Positions 1 through 8,381 of a stretch of DNA of 64,000 bases are shown here, piece after piece. The notes under the pieces are model-generated. The model searched no databases. It saw only the letters and a list, made by a program, of their open reading frames with translations, and was not told the DNA's origin. Origin of the DNA: Actinophytocola sp044466355 (GTDB taxonomy: Bacteria; Actinomycetota; Actinomycetes; Mycobacteriales; Pseudonocardiaceae); the NCBI RefSeq assembly GCF_044466355.1, contig NZ_JBITMQ010000002.1, forward strand, positions 248,001 to 312,000. The letters are read 5' to 3'. Positions within the stretch are counted from its first letter, which is position 1. Each line of letters opens with the position of its first letter. Made by a program: the position numbers and the translations under genes.

Positions 1-867
1 GAGGAGCCCGGCCTCGGTGACGTGTGCGCGGAAGCGCTTCAGGCAGTCCAGCGTCTCGCGTGCGTGCGCGACCTCGTCGGCGCGGTAGGTCTGCTGGTCG
101 CCCTCGAAGTGGCCGAAGTAGCGGGTGAACGTGATCTCGATGAGCGTCGGGCCGCCGCCGTCGCGGGCGCGTGCGACGGCCTCCCCCGCCGCCTCGTGTA
201 CGGCGAAGAAGTCGAACCCGTCGACGATCACGCCGGGCATGCCGAACCCGGCGGCGCGGTCGGCGATGTTGTCGGCGGCCACGGACCACGTGCTGGCGGT
301 CGCCTCGGCGTAGCCGTTGTTCTCGGCCACGAAGACCGCGGGCAGGTGCCACACCGACGCGAGGTTCATCGCCTCCAGCGTGGTGCCCTGGTTGCTGGCG
401 CCGTCACCGAAGAACGCGACCCCGACCCCGCCGGTGCCCTGCTGCTTGGCGGCAAGCGCGGTGCCGCAGATGAGCGGTGGGCCCCCGCCGACGATGCCGT
501 TGGCGCCGAGCATGCCCTTGGACAGGTCGGCGATGTGCATCGACCCGCCCTTGCCGCGGCAGGTTCCCGTTGCCCGGCCGTAGATCTCGGCCATCATCGC
601 CTTCACGTCCACGCCCTTGGCGATGCAGTGACCGTGACCGCGGTGGGTGCTCGCGATCGAGTCGCGCTCGTCCAGGTGCGCGCACACGCCGGTGGCGGAG
701 GCCTCTTCGCCCGCGTACAGGTGCACGAAACCGGGGATCTCGCCGGTCGCGAACTCGGCGTGCAGGCGTTCCTCGAACTCGCGGATCGTGCGCATCGTCC
801 GGTAGGCGTCGAGCAGCGCGGTCTCGTCGAGCCCCTGCACGGTGCCAGCTGGTCGGGTGGTCGTCAT
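1..867 (-). CDS. acoA: Acetoin dehydrogenase E1 component, alpha subunit (3' end outside window)
   Basis: This is the TPP-dependent E1 alpha subunit that cleaves acetoin (or decarboxylates a 2-oxo acid) and passes the C2 unit to a lipoyl E2. Translation from the ATG at 867 gives an uninterrupted frame to the window edge with the family motifs THRGHGH, GSMHIAD, MLGANGIVGGG and the TPP/Mg site GDGASNQG. The LGANGIVGGG segment is typical of AcoA rather than PdhA. The start overlaps the acoX stop as ATGA, so the two genes are translationally coupled. The beta subunit and E2 would lie beyond base 1. Only about 289 residues are visible; the family is usually about 320-330. A second, distinct E1 alpha sits in the biosynthetic cluster at 41620-42600. 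Confidence 0.9.
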   Translation of the reverse strand, partial: MTTTRPAGTVQGLDETALLDAYRTMRTIREFEERLHAEFATGEIPGFVHLYAGEEASATGVCAHLDERDSIASTHRGHGHCIAKGVDVKAMMAEIYGRATGTCRGKGGSMHIADLSKGMLGANGIVGGGPPLICGTALAAKQQGTGGVGVAFFGDGASNQGTTLEAMNLASVWHLPAVFVAENNGYAEATASTWSVAADNIADRAAGFGMPGVIVDGFDFFAVHEAAGEAVARARDGGGPTLIEITFTRYFGHFEGDQQTYRADEVAHARETLDCLKRFRAHVTEAGLL

Positions 868-1922
868 CGTTGACTGTCCTTTCCGGAGCGTCCGGCGATC
901 TGGCGGAACAGGCCCGTCCTGGCCGCCTGGTCCATGACGGCCGTGACGTCGACGCGACGCGGGCCGTCCCCTCGCAGCCGCACGGTCGCGGGCACCGTGC
1001 CGTGCAGTTCGATCTCACGTTCACCGTCGACGGCGACCACGCCGGTACGGGTGGCCACCTCGACCCGTTCACCGACCCGCAACGGCCGCCATTCGGCCAC
1101 ACCGACGGGCAGCACGAGCCCGGGTGCGATCGGCGCGTGCACGACGGTCGGCGCCTCCTCGACCGGGCACAGTCGGAGGGCGACGCCGTCGGGCTTGTCG
1201 CGGGGGCTGGGGCACAGCAGTCCCGGGACGGACGACAGCCCGACGGCGTCGGGTTCGGCGAACGTGCAGTACAGCTCGGTCAGCGCGGTGGGGTCCCACA
1301 GCGCGCGGGCGCCGACGTGGCGGGCGGTGGCGACGCCGACGTCGACGAGCGCCGGTTCGGTGCGGTCCCCGCACGTCACCGCGAGGACCGACGCGCGGCT
1401 CGTCGCGAGGGCGGGGTCGACGGCGCCGGTCGCGACGAGCCCGGCGGCCAGGCCCGCGACGGTGGCCTCGCGTAGTTCGGGGAAGGCGTTGTTGGTGCCG
1501 GTGGACAGGGGCAGCAGCGGGATGTCGTGGCCTGGTCCGTCGAGGAGGGCGGCGGTCGCGACGCGGGCCGTGCCGTCGCCGCCGAGGCAGATGATCACGT
1601 CGGCACCCGCCGCGACCATCCGGTGCACCGCGTTCGTGGTGTCCTCGGCTCGGCCGGTGATCGTGTCGTCGTCGACGAACCGGACCTCGGGCCACGGGGC
1701 AGCGTGCGCGGGACGGTGCCGGACCGCGCGCAGCACTTTCGCGGAGATGCCGCCCAGGTCGACGGAGACGTACGCGGTGGTGACGTTCACCGTGGCCAGT
1801 GCGCCGAGCATGCGCTGGACCATGTTGGCCTTCTCGGCTGTGGGGAACACCGACGCGCCTGCCACGAGCCGTCGGATGTCCCGGCCCGAGGCGGGGTTCG
1901 CCACGATTCCTACCGCCGTCAT
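864..1922 (-). CDS. acoX: AcoX-like ATP-NAD kinase family protein
   Basis: A 352-residue member of the NAD kinase/diacylglycerol kinase fold family in the form called AcoX, which is found in acetoin catabolism operons and whose exact reaction is not settled. The N-terminus reads GIVANPASGRDIRRL, and the nucleotide-binding CLGGDGTARVA and STGTNNAFP motifs are intact. The ATG at 1922 is chosen because it opens directly on the conserved beta strand. A longer in-frame extension to 2297 overlaps the neighbouring gene and looks non-coding. It is followed by acoA with an ATGA overlap. Paired TGCAACC repeats 39-55 nt upstream are likely regulatory sites. Confidence 0.88.
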   Translation of the reverse strand: MTAVGIVANPASGRDIRRLVAGASVFPTAEKANMVQRMLGALATVNVTTAYVSVDLGGISAKVLRAVRHRPAHAAPWPEVRFVDDDTITGRAEDTTNAVHRMVAAGADVIICLGGDGTARVATAALLDGPGHDIPLLPLSTGTNNAFPELREATVAGLAAGLVATGAVDPALATSRASVLAVTCGDRTEPALVDVGVATARHVGARALWDPTALTELYCTFAEPDAVGLSSVPGLLCPSPRDKPDGVALRLCPVEEAPTVVHAPIAPGLVLPVGVAEWRPLRVGERVEVATRTGVVAVDGEREIELHGTVPATVRLRGDGPRRVDVTAVMDQAARTGLFRQIAGRSGKDSQR

Positions 1923-1960
1923 GCCCGGGATTGAACGACGGGCGGCGGCTGTCGGGACAG

Positions 1961-1977
1961 GGTTGCAAGGGGTTGCA
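1961..1977 (-). promoter_or_regulatory. Direct repeat TGCAACC x2 upstream of acoX
   Basis: On the minus strand two TGCAACC units lie 10 nt apart, 39-55 nt before the acoX start. The same pair, 11 nt apart, occurs upstream of the butanediol dehydrogenase at 3752-3769. Spacing of about one helical turn and occurrence before both catabolic units suggest an operator for the adjacent AcoR-like regulator. That assignment is inferred. Confidence 0.5.
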
Positions 1978-2029
1978 ACGGTCCGCGTTGTGTCCTCGCC
2001 CGACAGGCGGTCCGCGGCGAGTCGACGGT

Positions 2030-2566
2030 TTACGAGCTGCCGTTGACCGCTTCCCGTGAGCGGGCGAGCCCGTCCTCGAGTGTGGTCAGGGTCTGGTAGA
2101 AGGCCGGGTCGCTGGTGATCGCGAAGTTGACGCCCCATCGTGGCCGCCCGTCCCACGGGCGGTCGGGCGCGCGCATGACCGCGGTGCCGACCGGGTCGCC
2201 GTCGCGCACGACGAGCCAGATCTCCTCGATCTGTGTCGTGAAGAACGACCACCCGCTCTGCCGGGTCCGCACGACGACCCGCAGCACGTCGGCCCATTCG
2301 ACGACGTCGCTGTCCGCGAGGTGCTGGATGCGGACCCCTCGGTCACTGAGGTAGATGCCCGTCCGGGTCATTCGCCACGCCCCCAGCGTGAACAACGCGA
2401 CCAGGCCGCAGGCGATCACCAGGTCGCGCGTCGCGCCCGTCCCGGATCCGGTGACGACCGAGAACAGGAGAACGATCAGGAGCAGCCCCGGGATCCCGGC
2501 GAAGACCGCGCTCACGATGGTCTTGCTCGGATGAATCGGTCGCCACCTGGTCACGTGCACAAGCAT
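2030..2566 (-). CDS. PH-like domain membrane protein
   Basis: A 178-residue hypothetical protein with two hydrophobic segments near the N-terminus (about residues 18-40 and 50-65). A soluble beta-rich domain follows with the pattern GIYLSDRGVRIQ and WADVLRVVV, as in small actinobacterial PH-domain (bPH-type) proteins. Its function is unknown. It lies between acoX and the butanediol dehydrogenase on the same strand but has its own gaps (107 nt and 60 nt), so it may not belong to acetoin catabolism. The ATG at 2566 is the first start and precedes the membrane segment with a short basic leader. Confidence 0.7.
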   Translation of the reverse strand: MLVHVTRWRPIHPSKTIVSAVFAGIPGLLLIVLLFSVVTGSGTGATRDLVIACGLVALFTLGAWRMTRTGIYLSDRGVRIQHLADSDVVEWADVLRVVVRTRQSGWSFFTTQIEEIWLVVRDGDPVGTAVMRAPDRPWDGRPRWGVNFAITSDPAFYQTLTTLEDGLARSREAVNGSS

Positions 2567-2626
2567 GACCGAACTCGAACGACGAGACCAGTAGCCGGGC
2601 GCGTTTGCAAACGGAACCGGCCCCCG

Positions 2627-3670
2627 TCAGAGGTCGACCAGGACCTTCATCTTTCTGCCCGCGTGCAGGGCTTCGAAGCCCTCCTCGTGGAGGTCGTCCA
2701 GGTCTATGTGCGTCACCCAGCCGTCCGTGCGGTAGTGGCCGTGCGCCATCAGGTCGATCACCGCGGCGAAGTCGTCCGACGTGTAGCACAGGGAGCCCTG
2801 GATGCGGGTCTCCGCGAGCACGAGCTTGAGCAGCGTGGTCTCCAGTGGGCGTTCGTAGATCGCCACCGACACCAGCGGTTTGCGGGCGCCCAGGCAGTCC
2901 AGTGCGGACTCCACGCTTGCCCTGACCCCGGCCGCGTCGAACGCCGCCGCCGCGCCTTTGCCGTCGGTCCGGCTCATCACGTAGTGGGCCGGGTCGATCT
3001 GGGTCGGGTCGATGACGTCCCGTGCGCCCAGGTCGCTGATCGCCTGGCGGCGTTCGGCCGACGGTTCGCAGATCGTGATGTCCTCGACGCCCTGGCCGCG
3101 CAGTGCGAACCACAGGCCGATGCCGATCGGGCCCGCGCCGAACACCACCGCGTGCTCGCCCGGGGTCAACTCCCCGAGTCGCGCGGCGTGGTAGGCGACG
3201 GCCATCGGTTCCACCATCGCGCCCAGTTCGGTGCTCACCGTGTCCGGCAACGTGTGCAGCATGTGCCTCGGCACGACCGTGTACTCGGCCAGTCCACCGT
3301 CGGCCATCAGGCCGTGGAAACCGATCCGTCTGCACACGTTGTACCGCCCAGCCCGGCACGGCGGGCACTCGCCGCAGCGGTGGATCGGCTCGACGGCGAC
3401 GCGGTCCCCCTCGGCCACCCCGTCGACGCCGTCACCGACCTCGACGACGACGCCGCAGAACTCGTGGCCCATCACCAGTGGGATCGACATGCCGGTGAGC
3501 GGATGGGGTTCCGTGGGGAAGAAGATCGGGCCCGCGTAGTACTCGTGCAGGTCCGTGCCGCAGATCCCGTTGTGGCTCACCCGGATCTTCACGTGGCCCG
3601 GCGGGCACTCCGGCTCCGGTACCTCCTTCACCGCTACGTCCTCGCGTCCTCGGTACACCGCTGCGCGCAT
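2627..3670 (-). CDS. Zinc-dependent 2,3-butanediol/threonine-type dehydrogenase
   Basis: A 347-residue medium-chain alcohol dehydrogenase, probably oxidising 2,3-butanediol to acetoin for the neighbouring Aco system. The catalytic zinc site is visible as GICGTDLHEY and GHEFCG, the structural zinc loop as CGECPPCRAGRYNVC, and the NAD-binding turn as FGAGPIGIG. The insertion between the first Cys motif and GHE (a phenylalanine/proline-rich stretch) matches butanediol dehydrogenases. The start at 3670 (MRAAVY) is preferred over the longer frame to 3712 because it begins at the conserved first strand. Sorbitol or L-threonine dehydrogenase activity cannot be excluded. The repeat pair at 3752-3769 is its likely control site. 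Confidence 0.85.
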   Translation of the reverse strand: MRAAVYRGREDVAVKEVPEPECPPGHVKIRVSHNGICGTDLHEYYAGPIFFPTEPHPLTGMSIPLVMGHEFCGVVVEVGDGVDGVAEGDRVAVEPIHRCGECPPCRAGRYNVCRRIGFHGLMADGGLAEYTVVPRHMLHTLPDTVSTELGAMVEPMAVAYHAARLGELTPGEHAVVFGAGPIGIGLWFALRGQGVEDITICEPSAERRQAISDLGARDVIDPTQIDPAHYVMSRTDGKGAAAAFDAAGVRASVESALDCLGARKPLVSVAIYERPLETTLLKLVLAETRIQGSLCYTSDDFAAVIDLMAHGHYRTDGWVTHIDLDDLHEEGFEALHAGRKMKVLVDL

Positions 3671-3751
3671 GGTCCAGGCTCCTTCGGCTGATCGCACCGA
3701 TGCGGCGAACACCGCACGAGCACTGTCGTACGTGCCGACGGCGGGACCAAC

Positions 3752-3769
3752 GGTTGCAGCCGGGTTGCA
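3752..3769 (-). promoter_or_regulatory. Direct repeat TGCAACC x2 upstream of butanediol dehydrogenase
   Basis: Two TGCAACC units (minus strand) 11 nt apart, 82-99 nt upstream of the dehydrogenase start and just after the regulator's stop codon. They match the pair before acoX at 1961-1977 and are proposed as binding sites of the AcoR-like protein. This is an inference from position and repetition. Confidence 0.5.
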
Positions 3770-3770
3770 G

Positions 3771-5051
3771 TCAGCTCCCGGTGGCGCGTGCCCGCACCAC
3801 GGCCGGGGCGAGCGAGCCGGGCAGCAGGTCGGCGGGCCGCGCCGGTCTGCGCACGGTCACCTCGACGCGATCACTGAACCGGTACGGACGGTGCTCCAGC
3901 ACGCTGCCGAGGTGGCGGCGCAGCCGCGACATCTCGGCGCGAACCGTGACCGTGGAACCGGCGTCACCGAACAGGTCCTCGGCCAGCTCCGGGGCGGAGC
4001 GGCCGGACGGGTTGTCCGCCAGCACGAACAGGATCTCCGCGTGCCGCGGCGTCAGCCGGTGCTCCCACTCCCCGCTCGGGCCACGCACGCTGACCGTCCA
4101 CTGTGTCCGGTCACGCAGGTCCAGCGCCACCTGTGCCGGTGGTGCGCTCTCCTCGGTCCGCGGGCGCAGCAACCAGCCGCCCGGCAACGGTTCCGCGGTG
4201 CACGGGCCCATCGCGGGCAGCCAGACCAGACCGTCCGTGACGTGTTCCGGTACCAGCACCCGGTTCACCGGCGGCAGCCCGGCGACCGCGGCGACCCACC
4301 CGTGCGGGTCGGTGACCAGCACCGGGCCGTCCGTGCGCGCGAGCATCGGGGTGGCGACCGCGCGCAGCTGCTCGAGGTCCGCGTAGTGCGCGGCCGACAG
4401 CTGCGCCTCAGCCAGCTTCGCGACCGCGTCGACGAGCGCGAGGGTGCTCGGGTGCACGCTCGCGGCGGGCCCGCTCACGTCGATGACGCCGAGCAGCTGC
4501 CCGCTCTTCGGGTCGTGGACCGGGGCGGCGGCGCACGTCCACGCGTGGTGGGTGCGCACGTAGTGCTCCGCCGAGTACACCTGCACAGGCTGGCGCACGA
4601 TCAACGCGGTGCCGATGGCGTTCGTGCCGACGGTGTCCTCACCCCAGCAGGCGCCTTCGACGAACCCGAGGCGGTCGGCCTGCCTGCGCACGGCGCTGCT
4701 CCCGTCGCGCCACAGCACGCGACCCTCTGCGTCGACGACGACCATGATGTGCGCCGCCTCGTCCGCGACCGACACGAGCCCGGACCGCAGGACGGACAGC
4801 ACGGCGGAGAGCCCGGACGCGCGGCGGCGGTGTTCGACCTCGGCGGTGCCGAGCCGATCGGACGTCGCGTCCTGGTCCGGGTCGACGCCGAAACGGGTCA
4901 CCCGCGCCCAGGACGCCTCGATCACGGAACGGGGTCGTGCGGGCGGCCGGGCGCCGGCGAGGGCGGCCTCGTGCACCTTCGCCAGGACTCGCGCGTACCG
5001 GCGCGGATCCTCACCGACGGGTACCGCCGGCTCCAACTGTTCCCGCTCCAC
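3771..5051 (-). CDS. AcoR-like GAF-domain regulator lacking the sigma54 AAA+ domain
   Basis: A 426-residue transcription regulator, probably sensing acetoin or a related metabolite. The N-terminal half carries the AcoR-type GAF signature GACWGEDTVGTNAIGTAL (about residues 137-154) followed by HHAWTCAAAPVHDP and LGVIDVSGP. Classical AcoR proteins then have a sigma54-interacting AAA+ domain and a Fis-type HTH. Both are absent here. Instead the C-terminus (about residues 315-400) has a helical/winged segment with PELAEDLFGD and MSRLRRHLG, resembling a winged-helix DNA-binding domain. The GTG at 5051 is the longest supported start. It sits directly upstream of the butanediol/acetoin genes on the same strand and is likely their regulator. 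Confidence 0.8.
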   Translation of the reverse strand: MEREQLEPAVPVGEDPRRYARVLAKVHEAALAGARPPARPRSVIEASWARVTRFGVDPDQDATSDRLGTAEVEHRRRASGLSAVLSVLRSGLVSVADEAAHIMVVVDAEGRVLWRDGSSAVRRQADRLGFVEGACWGEDTVGTNAIGTALIVRQPVQVYSAEHYVRTHHAWTCAAAPVHDPKSGQLLGVIDVSGPAASVHPSTLALVDAVAKLAEAQLSAAHYADLEQLRAVATPMLARTDGPVLVTDPHGWVAAVAGLPPVNRVLVPEHVTDGLVWLPAMGPCTAEPLPGGWLLRPRTEESAPPAQVALDLRDRTQWTVSVRGPSGEWEHRLTPRHAEILFVLADNPSGRSAPELAEDLFGDAGSTVTVRAEMSRLRRHLGSVLEHRPYRFSDRVEVTVRRPARPADLLPGSLAPAVVRARATGS

Positions 5052-5093
5052 CGGATTCCCTGCCGTCCACGTCGCTGTGGTCTCCGGCCCACA

Positions 5094-5735
5094 CTAACCC
5101 AGGTCAGGCCCCAGGACCACGGCCTCGCAGGGGGCCAGCGACCCGTCCGTGAGACCGGCTGCCCCGGACGTGATCAGCACCCGGCCGCGGTGGGGCACCG
5201 GCACGGGCCGGTCACCGAAGTTGGCGACCACCGTGAGCGTGCCGCGACGGTAGGCGAGCACGTCGTCCGGTCCGTCCAGCACCGTGAGGTCGCCGTCGCG
5301 CAGGTCGGGGTGGTCGCGGCGGAGTGCGATCAGCTTCCGGTACAGCCACAGGACGCTCGTCCCGTCGGCGCGCTGTGCCGCCGCGTTGCGGACGTCCGCG
5401 TGCGGTGGCCACGGCAGCCACGGCTCGCCCGCCCAGCCGTGGCGGGGCTCCGGGGTCCACGGCACGGGTGCCCGGGAGCCGTCGCGGCCGAGTGGGTCCC
5501 GGCGGCGCTCGGGTGGGACCACCGCGTCGGACAGGCCGAACTCCTCGCCCTGGAAGACGAACGGGGTGCCACGCAGTGTGAGCAGCACGGTCGCGGCCAC
5601 ACGGGCGCGGTCCTCGCGGTCGCCGTGCCGGGTGCGGTGGCGGGGTTGGTCGTGGCTGGACAGCGGCCACGCCGGTGCGCGGTGCGGCCCGTACCCGCGC
5701 TCGGCTTCCGCGATCCGGACCGGTCGACCCTGACC
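5094..5735 (-). pseudogene. 5'-truncated GH13 alpha-glucosidase remnant
   Basis: Only the C-terminal part of a GH13 alpha-glucosidase/oligo-1,6-glucosidase is present. Recognisable segments are WPLSSHDQPRHRTRHG (catalytic-domain region IV), TPFVFQGEEFGL, ALRRDHPDLRDG and a C-terminal beta domain ending at 5094. Family similarity fades upstream of about 5735, and the catalytic Asp/Glu regions and the whole TIM-barrel N-terminus are missing. An ATG at 5600 would give only 168 residues without a catalytic site. The remaining frame is uninterrupted, so the loss looks like a deletion rather than point decay. It probably makes no active enzyme. Confidence 0.75.
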
Positions 5736-5942
5736 GGCCCGGCGGTGCGCGCTCCGGTCGCGGCAGGCGGGTTCACCGTGCCGCGCTGGTGAATCGCGCC
5801 GCGGCGAAACGGGCAGGTCGCGACGGTGGTCGCGGCCTGCCCGTTCTTCTTCGCCGAGGCCGCCGCGTCTGCCTCCGGGTTGCGGTGCGGCAGCGCACCA
5901 CCGTCCGGAGGCTTCCGGTCTCGACGAACGTCCGCTACCGGC

Positions 5943-6521
5943 TCACACCGGTGCGCGGCCGAGGCAGACGGTCCGCTTGGGGTCGGGGTAGACGCGGGCG
6001 TTCTCGGCGGACTCCGCCGGGCAGCCGGACCTGTCGGCGGTGCCCTCGATGACCTTGGTGACCGCCACGTTGGCCTCGTCGCTCGCGCAGGCGACCTTCT
6101 TCTCCTGGCCCGCCGAGATCATCGGCATCTCGAGGCAGTCCCCGTCGGCGACGTTCAGCATCATGCAGAGCTGGTACGACTGCTGGTTCCCGCCGGTCTG
6201 CTGGTACCGCGCGTAGTCCTCGCCCGGGCACTCGGCGTCCGGGTCGTCGAGGTACACGCCGACCTCGTACAGCGCGGCGTCCGACCCGCAGTCGACCTTC
6301 TCGATCTGTGCCGCGTACTGGCCTCCGTTGACGACCTCGACGCAGTCACCCGCGGCGAACGCGGGCGCGGGCGGGTTGAGCACCTTCACCACGATGAAGA
6401 TCGCGACGGCGGCGAACACGGTGACCAGTGCGGCGATCCCGGCGATCTTGACGTTCTTGACCGTCTTCGGGGGAAACTCGGCGTTGGGGTCGTACGGGGG
6501 TGGAACGGCGGGGGTTGACAT
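5943..6521 (-). CDS. Single-pass membrane protein with Cys-rich extracytoplasmic domain (LppU/SCO3897-like)
   Basis: A 192-residue protein with a short proline-rich cytoplasmic N-terminus (PPPYDPNAEFPP), one transmembrane helix (about residues 27-48) and an exported domain with eight or so cysteines placed in pairs (GDCVEVV, KVDCGSD, AECPGED, QLCMML, GDCLEM, VACASD, SGCPAE, TVCLGR). The arrangement resembles the LppU/SCO3897 family of actinobacteria, whose role is unknown. The even number of cysteines suggests disulfides outside the membrane. The gene stands alone on the minus strand, with 207 nt of unassigned sequence between it and the GH13 remnant. Confidence 0.7.
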   Translation of the reverse strand: MSTPAVPPPYDPNAEFPPKTVKNVKIAGIAALVTVFAAVAIFIVVKVLNPPAPAFAAGDCVEVVNGGQYAAQIEKVDCGSDAALYEVGVYLDDPDAECPGEDYARYQQTGGNQQSYQLCMMLNVADGDCLEMPMISAGQEKKVACASDEANVAVTKVIEGTADRSGCPAESAENARVYPDPKRTVCLGRAPV

Positions 6522-6660
6522 TCGACGCGGCTCGTATTCTCGCGGTTTCCGACACGGCGACAGGTAGGCCGTGCGGCCGGAAGCAGGGTCGGCCGCACGT
6601 GTCGCCGATGCTAGGGAGCGCCGCGACGCGGCGGTGTCGGGTGAACACCCCTCAATTCGG

Positions 6661-7308
6661 CTACAGGTCGTCGAGTCCGACGAGACCGTCCTGAATGGCC
6701 CGTGCGAGCAGCGCCGCCTTGGTCGGCGCGGGACGGCCGACGTTCGCGTACTTGACCCGGACCCGGTCCAGGTAGGTGTCGACGGTCCGCGGCGTGATGT
6801 TCATCCGGTCCGCCACGAGTTGCTTGGACTCGCACTGGAACCACTGCGTGAGCACCTCACGCTCCCGATCGGACAGTCGCGGTTGGGACGGTCCGAGGTC
6901 CGCGGCGATCGCGCCCGCCAGCGTGGGCGGCAGGTACGGGCGGTTCTCCACGGCGGAGATGGTCGCGGCCACCAGGTGCTCGCGCCCCTCGGCCTTGGTG
7001 AGGAAGGCGCTCACCCCGAGGTCGAGACACGTGAGCGCCACGTCCTCGCTGTCCTGCATGGTGTAGACGATCACCTTGCGGTCGGCGTCGACGAGCCGCC
7101 GCACCGCGCGCTGGTACGGCGCGTCGCCCGCGCCGACGTTCAGGTCGAGCACGACCACGTCGGCCTGGTCGCCGGGCGGCGTCCAGGCCACGTCGGCCGT
7201 CGTGCCCGCGGCGATCACCTCGATCGGCGTCGCCGCCTCGGCGTACCAGGCCCGCACCCCGGACAGGATCGCCGGGTGGTCGTCCACCACCGTCACCGTG
7301 ATCGCCAT
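6661..7308 (-). CDS. NarL/LuxR-type response regulator
   Basis: A 215-residue two-component response regulator. The receiver domain has the acidic pair VVDDHPAILSG, the phosphoacceptor Asp in VVVLDLNVGAG, and the conserved Thr/Lys region VYTMQD and FLTKAEG. The C-terminal LuxR-type HTH is LSDREREVLTQWFQ followed by NITPRTVDTYLDRVRVKYANVG. The ATG at 7308 overlaps the upstream kinase gene by 16 nt, so it is cotranslated with the histidine kinases. Targets are unknown; the adjacent PLP enzyme operon is the first candidate. Confidence 0.9.
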   Translation of the reverse strand: MAITVTVVDDHPAILSGVRAWYAEAATPIEVIAAGTTADVAWTPPGDQADVVVLDLNVGAGDAPYQRAVRRLVDADRKVIVYTMQDSEDVALTCLDLGVSAFLTKAEGREHLVAATISAVENRPYLPPTLAGAIAADLGPSQPRLSDREREVLTQWFQCESKQLVADRMNITPRTVDTYLDRVRVKYANVGRPAPTKAALLARAIQDGLVGLDDL

Positions 7309-8381
7309 GACGTCTCCAACCACACCTGTCCGTCCGCGACGGACTCGACGAGCGACACCTCGCCCTGTTCGGGCGGGGTGATGGGCAGTTCCGGGGCCGC
7401 GCACCGGGCGCTCACCCGGACCTGGTCCGGTGCGTGCAGCACGGTGACCCGGGCAGGTGACCGCGCCGTCACGAGCGCCTCCGAGATCGGCGCGAGCAGG
7501 TCGCGGCGCACGTGCTCGGGCACGTCACCCGGCGTGCCCCGCACCGTCAGATGCACGGAGGCGCCGTGCCGTTCCGCGATGTCGACGATCGCACCCAGCT
7601 CGTGCGCGAGCCGATCGGTCACCCCCTCGCCGTGGCCCTCGCTCAGCAACCTGCGCATCCGCGCGGCCTCGACCGCGCACCGGCGGCGCACGTCGTCGGC
7701 ACGGGGATCGAGGCTGCCGTCGGCCAGCCCGGCGAGCAGCGGGATGGTGGTGGGACGCAGGTCGGCGTACCGGCGTTCGTGGTTGCGGGCGGCGGCGGCC
7801 GCCTCCTCGTCGCGGATGCGCTGCCGCTCCTCCGCCAGTGCGGCGCGGGACGCCCTGCGGGCGATCGACCGCACGAGCCGCGCGCTCAACGCCACCCCGA
7901 CCTGGAAACCGGCCACCGACACCAGCGCGACGGCCATGTCCGCGGTCTCCGCGGCCGTCCCGTGCACCAGCACCGGCCAGCCCACGATCGCGGAGTGCGC
8001 GAGGAGCAACGCGACCACCCAGCCGATGGCGAGGTCGTAGAGCAGGACGAGGCCGTACCACCCGATCAGGCCGATCGACCAGTGCCGCGGCCACAGCGCG
8101 TCGGACAGGTCCGCCGACAGCGCGACCGAGCAGCCGAGCAGCGCGACGACGCCCGGCCACCTGACCACACCCGGGACCCGGCCCCGCACGTACAGGGCGA
8201 CCGCGCTCACGCCGCCGAGCACCGCGAGGAAGCCGTACACGACCAGCTCGGTGCGCGAACCGCCCGCCGGTGCGAACAGCACCTGGCCGTTGAGTCCCAC
8301 CTGGACGGTGAGCGCCACGGCGAGCAGCACGACGGTGATCGTCGCCGCGAGCCTGCGTTCGATGTAGGTCGGGTCAACCAC
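7293..8381 (-). CDS. Degenerate sensor histidine kinase homologue
   Basis: A 362-residue membrane protein with about five or six hydrophobic segments in the N-terminal 170 residues. A dimerisation-like coiled coil follows (SRAALAEERQRIRDEEAAAA), then a weak ATPase-like C-terminus. The usual HisKA_3 phosphoacceptor motif (LHDxx) is missing, and no N-box or glycine-rich G-box can be seen, so it is unlikely to phosphorylate on its own. It starts with GTG at 8381, eight bases into the end of the intact kinase gene, and overlaps the response regulator downstream. It may serve as a sensory partner or modulator of that kinase. This role is an inference. Confidence 0.75.
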   Translation of the reverse strand: MVDPTYIERRLAATITVVLLAVALTVQVGLNGQVLFAPAGGSRTELVVYGFLAVLGGVSAVALYVRGRVPGVVRWPGVVALLGCSVALSADLSDALWPRHWSIGLIGWYGLVLLYDLAIGWVVALLLAHSAIVGWPVLVHGTAAETADMAVALVSVAGFQVGVALSARLVRSIARRASRAALAEERQRIRDEEAAAAARNHERRYADLRPTTIPLLAGLADGSLDPRADDVRRRCAVEAARMRRLLSEGHGEGVTDRLAHELGAIVDIAERHGASVHLTVRGTPGDVPEHVRRDLLAPISEALVTARSPARVTVLHAPDQVRVSARCAAPELPITPPEQGEVSLVESVADGQVWLETSWRSR

